Origin: Aplectana chamaeleonis
Lineage: Eukaryota > Nematoda > Chromadorea > Rhabditida > Cosmocercidae
Assembly: GCA_029168955.1 (NCBI GenBank)
Contig: JAPDOI010001855.1
Coordinates: 1 to 64,000, forward strand
Direction of reading: 5' to 3'
Length of the DNA stretch: 64,000 bases
Shown here: one piece after another, positions 57,501 to 64,000 of the stretch
How the letters are laid out: every line of letters starts with the position of its first letter
Numbering within the stretch: the first letter of the stretch is position 1
Position numbers and translations under genes: made by a program
The notes under the pieces: generated by a model
What the model saw: the letters and a program-made list of their open reading frames with translations, nothing else
Database searches by the model: none
Told to the model about the DNA's origin: nothing

Positions 57501-60500
57501 GTAGTTTATTATTACTAGAGATAACTCCTGGTCTCATTTTTTATCTACCTCCATTCAATATTCGTTACCTTCCTTCAATACCAATCAATGAGATTACCAT
57601 GCATCTACCTTTGCCTATGGCAGATCAATTAGGAGCGTCTTATCTAGAACAATGCCAATGCCTCACTCACCCTCCTCGACGAGGGATATGAAGGCAAGCG
57701 CAATCGTCGCGTTGCGGCGATCTAGTCGCCGTGCGGAGTGGGCGAGAGATTCGGAGTCGAGGGCGATACTGTGCTTCTCTGGACCAAGTTCCGGTTCGCA
57801 ATCGCGTCTCGTCACGCTTTGCGGCCGCGTTCTTTCGAGTCGAAAGAGTTTCCAGCGCCGCAGCCGCCGATCTGCTGACTCTAGGTGGATTTTGGAAACT
57901 CGAAACTAAACCAAATTAGAGAAAACGGTGTAAAAAACCTCATCGAGTCGGCTTTGGCGCTGGAAACTCGACTGACTCGAGCGCGTGCGGCCGCAAAGCG
58001 TGTCGAGACGCAATTGCGGACCGGAATTTGGCCCAGAGAAGCACAGTAATTGTAGTCTACAGCAATGGAAGTAGGACCTGGTGAGGTTGCGGACTCGTCC
58101 TAGCATACGGTAGTTTATTTAGTGGTCACACTCATTTTTTTGAAACAGCTGCTGTGATGAATCCGGTGAGTCTGTGTTTTGACCGATATGACTACATCTG
58201 CGGAAGCAATGAAAACAGGTGAAAATGTGTGTGTGAAACTAAAACTCACCGACCAATCTCACTTATTTCGAAAAAATGGTGATAACACAATCAGACTACC
58301 GTATGTTAGCACAGGTGTCCGCAACCGCACCGGGTCAGCTTTTAACATTGCGGTAAACTATACATATACCTTCTGGTAATGAGTCGAGGCGCGAACCATC
58401 ACTAAGTAAAGACCCGCTAATTGGTTTTATCCTAAAGCTGCGCACTCTCCGAAACGGGTGTATGGACTATACTGCGCCATTACACGTTAGAGAACGAGCT
58501 TTCTCCTACACACATCGGTTAATCTTTCCCGTCTCCACAAATCATCTAAAAGCGAAATAAGAGCTTCATTTGATCAGTGAGATCGTTGGTCAATGCAGCG
58601 AAGTTTCTAAGTCGGACTGATCCTCTAATCTGATCGACTCTTCATTTCTCTGACAAGTAGATGGAGAGATTTTCGATGCCGGAAAAAAGTTTTCCAGTGT
58701 TTTCTTCGCTGATTTTTCTCAACGTAACTATTGTTGCATAGAGTAAACGATGCCTTTAAGAAGACAATGACACGTGCACCTGTAATATTGAATGCTATTC
58801 TAGTAAGCATTTCTCCACCCCCCCCCCCTATATTTGCGTCCTCCAAAACAAGTTCTGGGCCATTCCCACATTACGCGATATATGCGATTACCCCACTGCC
58901 CACCATCTTCGTTTTTGGAGGAGGACGACGTACTAATAAAGGGGGAAACAAACACTACAGGGCAGGGCCAAACTTCTTACTCATGTAGCGTCATTGTGGG
59001 CCGTTTTTGACGCTTCAAAATGTCCAACAGCGGATGAACTTTATACTTTCGGGAGCCTTTTTGGAGTTTCATTTTATGCCGCCACTCGGAATCGCTACCA
59101 CTAGCCCCGGGAAATGACGTCCCCTGTGAGTGCTTCACAGATTGCTTGATGCGAATCGGTTTTTGGCCTTGCCTGGGCCTTACAACATCCATTCATGCTC
59201 GCAACATGCATTTCTAGTCCTTTGCTTTTTTAAATCACTTTACCTCAGAAAAATGCCACTGGACAAATGAAAAGGCGAGCCAATATGTAGGTGATCGGTA
59301 AGCGCCCACACTTTGCGCGATTTATCCGGGGGGGGGGGAATTCACGAAACGATAACCATGTTTTAGCCATGGTTTGAGGCCACGATGTGCACAACCATGG
59401 CTACGCTAGCCATAGTTAAAAAAGGGGATTAGCGTTTCGTGAATTCTACCACTGGAGGGGAAGACGTTTTTGAAAGCCGCTTTTTTTCTGAACGCCGTAA
59501 TAGATTAGAAAGTAAAGCGCATCAAAAAGCTGTTGTCACCTCCGTCATGCACGGAAATTTAGACTCTGTGTCAGATCAAAGAACTGATGCTGTCATTTAT
59601 TGCAGGTCCCTGTTTTCGTTCTCACGGATGCATTTCGCTACAAACCTATCATTGTACTCGAGGGTGCATGCCTGTCATTGACCTGGGCTTTGCTAGTGTG
59701 GGGTGAAGGAATTCGTCAAATGCAGCTGATGCAGATTCTATTTGGTAAGATATGTCTACTCACGGTGGGGCTCGGAGCAAAGCGCTTTGGAGATCAACTC
59801 ATGCTCTTGCAAAAAGAAGCATGCAGGGTCCTGCAATAATGAAACGATTCTCCGAGCTTTTACGTGAGAATGTAGATTTTGTCATCACAAAACTAATTGA
59901 AATGTATGTAAGAAAAAGAAAGCTTTGAGGAAAAAAACGCCCAAAAACAGGGAAGAACGGCTAATTACAGGTGTCCGCACGCTCCGCAATTAACGAGATT
60001 TTCGTGAATGCTTGTTTATCACCATCTTTTAGTCAGTAGTTTCTAGAAATGCTCCAAAAAATTACTCAAAGGCATCGTTCACGATGGATTTCGTTTTTGA
60101 GTTTTCCATATGTAATGAGAGATCTAGTATCTGCTATATAACAGCTACATTGAAAAAACCACGAAAAATCACACTGGAAATCTCAGCTTTGGAGAGAAAA
60201 ATTGTTTTATCCAACGATCCTCGATCAAATGATGTTCATCTTTCTTTCACAGTGGATTTGGTGGATAAGCAAAGTTCAACCGATGTGTGTAGAAAAGTAA
60301 TTCTTCCCGTAATTGTTTTAGTATATTTCATCAAGCTCCCAGCACTTCAGTTGTACTGTATCAATTGTTGATCATTTACTAATATGATGGCTGACCAGCA
60401 AATTGTGTTCAAATGACTGACCGGACGGCCGGCCTCTTTTGATGACGGAATTTGGAGACATTCGTACCCTCATTTATCTTCGCAATAAGGCGTTTTCAAC

Positions 60501-62690
60501 TTCGAACAAACTCTCCCTACTTTCTTAGGTGCAGGCCCATTTGAAAATCAATTTAAACCAGAAAAAACGGTGAGTGGTTTCCAGCGCGTACGATGCCTTT
60601 AGCAAGCAAAATAAAGTATGGCTAATGTAACAGCGAGCATCCTAATAGGAAGTCCTCAAATAATTGGGGCAGGTGGGCACGAGGGATGTGCGCAATCAGA
60701 AATTTTGTGGCAATTCGTTAGTCGTTAGTCGTTCAACCGGCCAAAACCCTCGTTAAGTCGTTAATCGTTAGTCGTTAAAAAATCTGAAGCTTCAGAAAAC
60801 AAGCACAACTGAGTCAGAAAAAAAGGCCCTATATGAATAGAAAAAAAGAAGAAGGCATGAGGAGATGCTGCATGTTTCTACAGAAGCATTCCATGGCCAT
60901 CAAAGACTCATTCCATGGTAGAAAACCCAGTTCAAACTGCAAACCAAGAAATCTACAAAAATTAAAAAATAACTTCTTAGCCACTCAGACATCGCCACTT
61001 TTTGGAAACCTAATAGTCGAAAAAAAATGTGTGTTTATCGTTTTTTGTCATTTTTTTCAGTCGATCCAGAAAAGAACAATGTAGGAAACCGAGAAAGTCT
61101 GGAAATCCGCTTTTTCAGTGCAAAATTTGCCATTCTGCGCTGTTGTGTGATCTGCACCCGAGTGTGACAAAGCGTAGAAGGCCACGCAGCAACTTTGCAC
61201 TAATTGTTCTTTGCATCAGTGCGTCGCGAACCGCGCGTCGGCTTAGGTCCTGTGGTTCGCCACCAGCGTTTCACGCCGCTGGCTTCGCGGCATGTTTTGC
61301 TGTGGTCGTTTCAGTCTGGCCGTCTGGGTCCCCAGCAACGGCACCGAGCGTCCTTTTCAGGTCCTGGTTATACACCAGCGTTTCGCCGCCGCTTTGGCTT
61401 CCGCGGCATGTTTGCTGGTCAATTCGAAATCAGCCAATCATGGGCGTCCGCGAAAACCAGCGGCACCGGAGTCGCCGATGTATAACTAGGGTATGTGACC
61501 TTAAAACTGTTCCCATAATGGGAAGGAGGATTTGCAGAGAAGAAATTAACAGTGAAAGTGTTACCTTTGAGAGGTCCCAGCACCATTCTTATTGCAAATC
61601 ATATCTCGAATCTTATGACTGAAAAATCGAAGAGCGACGGCACCCTTTATAAATCCAATGTAACCGGATGTTCACAGTTCCCGTTGTTGGACAGTTGTGG
61701 CCTGCAGGCACCGCTCCATATTATCACCTCTGATGGGTGCCCTCTGCGAAGGAAATGTCCCGCTGGAGCGGGTCAGTGTCGGAACCGGTTCAGTGAGCCT
61801 ACCATAACCGAGTAGCCCGACCGACACGAGATCGCATGCACTCTGCGCCTAACCTTGAGCAAAGTTCGGTTGGAGCTGTTTATGTAGAGGGTTCCCAGAG
61901 CTGCCGAAGCAGAGTGTCAGTAGAAATAATAATCACTGAAGCTATGATTATACTGTATCGTTCAACTAGAGATCGCCAAAGGGCAATATGTATTGAGTCG
62001 CTGGTGTAAGAGGCTCGGGTTGGAGCGCGATTTGAATGACTATTGGCTTTCTAACGAATGTTGGGATTGCTTACGAAAATATTTTCAATTTCGTTAGTCG
62101 TTAGCCGTTAGTCGTAATAACACCCAAAAAGCCCGTTAGTCGTTGAATTTGTTAGTCGTTAGTCGTAATTGCGCATCCCTGGTACGGACTTTAAACAACA
62201 ACTTGTTCTTGAGCGTTTTTCTCCAACTTTGACTTTCTGAATTTTGCTTGATTGGCAGATTGTACATACCTTCTCGCCATGGGATAGCACAAAAACCGTT
62301 TTTATCGAGGATCCTTCGCTTTAAGGTCTAGCGTCTGGCGTCGGATGTTGGTTACTACTCATATATGCTTATGCTGCGTAGTGAACGAGAAAAACTATCG
62401 CAGAGATAACATCCACATGTTCGCGGCGCTGCTCTTTCCGGGTAAACTACTGGGATATGGCTTGTCTCGGATTTTGGTTTCAACGAATACCGGATCTTAT
62501 CTATCTACTACTTAATCAGGTTTGAGATTGACTAACTTCCTAATTGTCCCAGAGCAGTTACGTTTATGAATTAACTTTGCATTCCAGATCCACTAATTGC
62601 TGTAAATGTCTTTGTCTTCTTCATAGCAGTATTTCCTTGCCGCCGGTCCCATCACGACGCCTTCGGGTTTTCAAACTAAGCTATAATACC
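54360..62690 (+). CDS. SLC19-type folate/thiamine transporter, 5' part of gene
   Basis: Exon 1 (54360-54533) begins MQWQGTTVLFCIYGIIKEF and contains the family's KEFRPATPFLTPFL stretch and the FWTYSY motif, ending ATTTTCTTG|GTATGT. Exon 2 (59606-59744), after TTTATTGCAG and in phase, continues with FRYKPIIVLEG, TWALLVWGEG and QMQLMQILF, ending TTTG|GTAAGA. These are hallmarks of SLC19 carriers (reduced folate carrier and thiamine transporters), multi-pass membrane proteins; the substrate cannot be told from this part. A third exon near 62332-62519 reads SDVGYYSY, NEKNYRR and GKLLGYGLSRILVSTNT, and a fourth from 62588 reads AVNVFVFFIAVF, but only with several one- or two-base shifts. Either the 3' part is decaying or the sequence has errors. 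The rest lies beyond the window or is lost. Introns of 5.1 and 2.6 kb are full of MITEs. Confidence 0.85.
55370..55862. mobile_element. MITE family B, copy in SLC19 intron 1
   Basis: Starts TTAAAGGCAGCATACGCTTG and carries GGAAATAGAATAGTATGGCT and TGGCCCCGTCCCTGTC, the family's blocks. The GC-rich stretch 55515-55560 interrupts it. The right terminus is replaced by MITE family D, which begins at 55876. Confidence 0.65.
55876..56615. mobile_element. MITE family D, copy 1, with a nested palindrome
   Basis: Starts AAAGGCATCGTTCACGATGG and ends GCGCGTGCGATGCCTTTAAA. Matches 60067-60600 block by block, apart from a palindromic insertion at about 56302-56514. Confidence 0.75.
56302..56514. mobile_element. 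Long GC-rich palindrome inside MITE family D
   Basis: CTGCCGTTCAGTC...GCGGTTGCGAGTATCC is mirrored by GGATACTCGCAACCGCGC...GGACTGAACAGCAG, with TCACCCGGGCGG blocks at the centre. The copy at 60067-60600 runs through this position without it, so it is an insertion. Confidence 0.75.
56616..57060. mobile_element. Interspersed repeat related to 13082-13580
   Basis: Shared pattern of GAAAAAC...CAT blocks, with a 3' region reading TATATGGTTTTCCCTTCAAA. A 96-codon ORF (56775-57065) lies on it, and a similar 82-codon ORF lies on the other copy. Their similarity follows the DNA repeat and gives no evidence of selection for protein. Confidence 0.45.
57061..57768. other. No feature seen (intronic)
   Basis: AT-rich sequence of the SLC19 intron. 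Two related stretches, CAAATACCCACATTCGCTTATTAT near 57333 and CACATATCCACATTCGTTTATTTA near 57464 (written here in parts: CCCACATTCGCTTATT and TCCACATTCGTTTATT), suggest an old local duplication. Confidence 0.35.
57769..58046. mobile_element. TA-flanked near-palindromic MITE, copy 3 (in SLC19 intron)
   Basis: TA + CTGTGCTTCTCTGGACCAAG ... TTGGCCCAGAGAAGCACAG + TA, 278 bases. The same length in three places supports exact ends. It lies in the long first intron of the SLC19-type gene. Confidence 0.85.
58500..58755 (-). mobile_element. MITE family D, truncated copy
   Basis: In reverse it matches the first part of family D (CACACATCGGTTAATCTTTC, CATTTGATCAGTGAGATCG, GGAGAGATTTTCG) and ends AAACGATGCCTTTAA. 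Confidence 0.65.
58757..59030. mobile_element. MITE family B, fragment
   Basis: TTTCTCCACC followed by a run of nine C, then GCGTCCTCCAAAACA, GGGCCATTCCCACATTAC, TTTGGAGGAGGACGACG and TCATTGTGGGCCGTTTTTGA. The outer ends are missing. Confidence 0.6.
59606..59744 (+). CDS. SLC19-type gene, exon 2
   Basis: 46 codons plus one base, intact. Encodes the second and third membrane segments of the family with the conserved RYKP between them. Acceptor TTATTGCAG and donor G|GTAAGAT are both good. Confidence 0.85.
60067..60600. mobile_element. MITE family D, copy 2 (in SLC19 intron 2)
   Basis: Starts CAAAGGCATCGTTCACGATG and ends CAGCGCGTACGATGCCTTTA. Lacks the palindrome found in copy 1. The ORF at 60084-60371 is a chance opening in it. 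Confidence 0.75.
60681..62181. mobile_element. CGTTAGTCGTTAGT array element with CAGGG-type ends, split by an insertion
   Basis: Left end GAGGGATGTGCGCAAT (60681) followed by repeats of CGTTAGTCGTTAGTCG. Right part (62090-62181) has the same array in the same orientation, ending ATTGCGCATCCCTG, the inverse of CAGGGATGCGCAAT. The middle holds a GC-rich block (61190-61480) with an internal direct repeat (CACCAGCGTTTC at 61261 and 61371). The 197-codon ORF at 61029-61622 runs through this block and is probably not a gene. Confidence 0.65.
62332..62519 (+). pseudogene. SLC19-type gene, exon 3, frame disturbed
   Basis: AG acceptor at 62330-62331 and CAG|GTTTGA donor. The family-like stretches SDVGYYSY, VVNEKNYRR and AALLFPGKLLGYGL are recognisable but lie in different frames, with shifts near 62338, 62372, 62378 and 62502. 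The shifts are not all at homopolymers, so genuine decay is as likely as sequencing error. Confidence 0.6.
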
Positions 62691-63079
62691 TGAAATTCTT
62701 CCGTGTGAAGACCAACATCAGAGGCAGGATCTCATGTAATTTTCTCATATAAATCACCTGGTATTTAAATTCAAAAACGCAGACGCTTTTCCTGTTCAGG
62801 GAAAGCTGAAGACGAACGCCGGAAGAACCTGGAAAACGGCATTTCTTCGCCACCCTTTAGCCATTTTTGAAAGTTCTCGGTATTCAAAGAGAGAATGCTG
62901 CAGTATTGAAGTGGTCCTTCTGAATTGTGAGCTTTATCGAGGCTGCGGGATATACCAGGTTTGTTGTCCCTTCCACAGGGCACTTTTAGTCAAATCTTCA
63001 TTAATTCATTGTTTTTTTCTCAGAATTGCTTGCCATTAAATGGCCATCGCTTCGGACCAGATTATAATGACTTCGGAAA
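62691..63079. other. No feature seen
   Basis: Unique-looking sequence after the fourth SLC19-like exon. I looked for later SLC19 exons here and found none. Confidence 0.35.
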
Positions 63080-63385
63080 GAAATAAATCAGAATGATTTT
63101 CAATTTCGAATCATTCAAGATTCGGGAATTCGAAAATTTTAGTTTTCAGAATAATATTCGGAGTTCAAGATATTTCGAAAACGGAGCTTTCGAATCACTA
63201 TTCAGGGAATTCTAATACTTCATGAAACCAGCTTCGAATAATATTCAGACTTTGTTATTTCGAAAGCAGACTTTCGAATAATATTCGAAATTTAGATATT
63301 TCAAAACAGACTTTCAGAATAATATTCGAAATTCGAGATCATTTTAAACAGGCATTCGAATTTTGAAGTTCGAATAATCGAAATG
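63080..63385. repeat. AT-rich TTCGAA/AATATTCGAA array
   Basis: At least ten TTCGAA sites in 300 bases, in units such as CAGAATAATATTCG and AGATATTTCGAAA. Related to 32195-32905 and 44740-45075. Confidence 0.65.
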
Positions 63386-63814
63386 CACAATCATTATTGC
63401 TTCATTCAGAAGCTCTTTTTTCTGATCAACCTTTGAAAGCACGCTTCCGGTATCAAAGCACCATCTTGACCTATTCACCGCGCACCCGATTCCAGGGTTC
63501 TCATACGCTTAGATCGTGTGAAATATTTTTTGTCACCGTACAAGGTGCTCTATCGGTGGCATAGAGCTGGTTTTGAACGGCCAGCCAACGCATAACCGTT
63601 TTTCTCTCGTTTTTCGCTGCTTTTTTGGCATGTAGCGGTCAGGCAGATATGCAGACAGTACCAGGGTTTTTAGCTTCCAAAACCCTCCCGTTCCCAGAAG
63701 AAACAGTTATTTGAATTACGGAGGGAAGCGATTGAGCTCTTTGATCTACAATGAAACTGCTCTAAAAACATTAGCTCGAGTGGTCATTGCGGCTGGAGAT
63801 GTTTGGTTATGCTC

Positions 63815-63900
63815 AGGCCTTGTAAACTACGATTTGCGAATTACGAGATTTGAAAACATACGATTTACGGAATCACAAATTCAGTTACGCGCAGTCCATG
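63815..63900. mobile_element. Worn copy of the TTACGATTTACGAA array element
   Basis: CTACGATTTGCGAATTACGA, ATACGATTTACGG and CAGTTACGCGCAGTCCATG parallel 31985-32063, including the terminal GTTACGC block. Confidence 0.5.
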
Positions 63901-64000
63901 CGCACCGCGTGCACGATCCCGATAATTGAGGTCGTTGTAAGCTGCCGCGCAGGCGGGGCGGCGGCAGTGTATTTCTGTAATATTGATCCACGCGGCGCGG

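Noticed and set aside
61029..61622. 197-codon open reading frame
   Set aside because: Runs through a GC-rich block with internal direct repeats inside a split array element. No family resemblance and no splice context.
1..64000. tRNA and rRNA genes
   Set aside because: No cloverleaf-like or rRNA-like sequence was noticed by eye. A tRNA covariance-model scan would be decisive and was not possible.

Overview
The window looks like nuclear DNA of a parasitic nematode, most likely a strongylid such as a hookworm. That is an inference from four things: very short introns (about 50-60 bases in several genes), TTTCAG-type splice and trans-splice acceptors lying directly in front of start codons, RTE-type LINEs together with a BEL/Pao element primed by tRNA-Gly, and a dense carpet of small inverted-repeat transposons. 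No rRNA, tRNA or CRISPR array was recognised.

Layout. Bases 1-11952 and 21084-28005 are two direct-repeat copies of one segment, itself a nest of transposable elements. They differ by whole insertions. An RTE LINE (6480-9734), a MITE (4213-4704), a GC-rich tandem dimer (10130-10670) and about 950 bases near 2349-3303 are present only in the first copy. A 279-bp TA-flanked MITE (23023-23301) is present only in the second. Between the copies lies a decayed BEL/Pao LTR retrotransposon (14600-19723) that split an older MITE, and a complete 2.66-kb foldback element (20328-22991). Nothing in 1-28000 looks like a host gene.

From 28.1 kb onward host exons appear, separated by more transposons. They are: an unrecognised multi-exon gene on the minus strand (28103-31096); a two-exon candidate on the plus strand (35578-36144); two unrecognised minus-strand genes (exons at 41733-42150 and 42856-43603); a plus-strand gene ending at 45620; weaker candidate exons near 46850-47430 and 52586-52764; and one gene recognised by family, an SLC19-type folate/thiamine transporter starting at 54360. 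Its exons at 54360-54533 and 59606-59744 are intact. The exons near 62332-62519 and 62588 match the family only if small frameshifts are allowed. A second, nearly full-length RTE LINE (37072-40355, plus strand) sits inside an array of palindromic GTTAC/GTAAC units.

The exons were assembled by eye from splice sites and matching phases, not by homology search. Several good exons carry single-base errors in runs of A or T, which suggests assembly errors and not pseudogenes. The most interesting material is structural: reciprocal filled and empty transposon sites in the duplication, one shared about 18-base terminus (AAAGGCAGTGTTCACGAT) on many otherwise unrelated MITEs, and small elements with CAGGG-TGTGCG ends that bracket short tandem arrays with a different monomer in each family.
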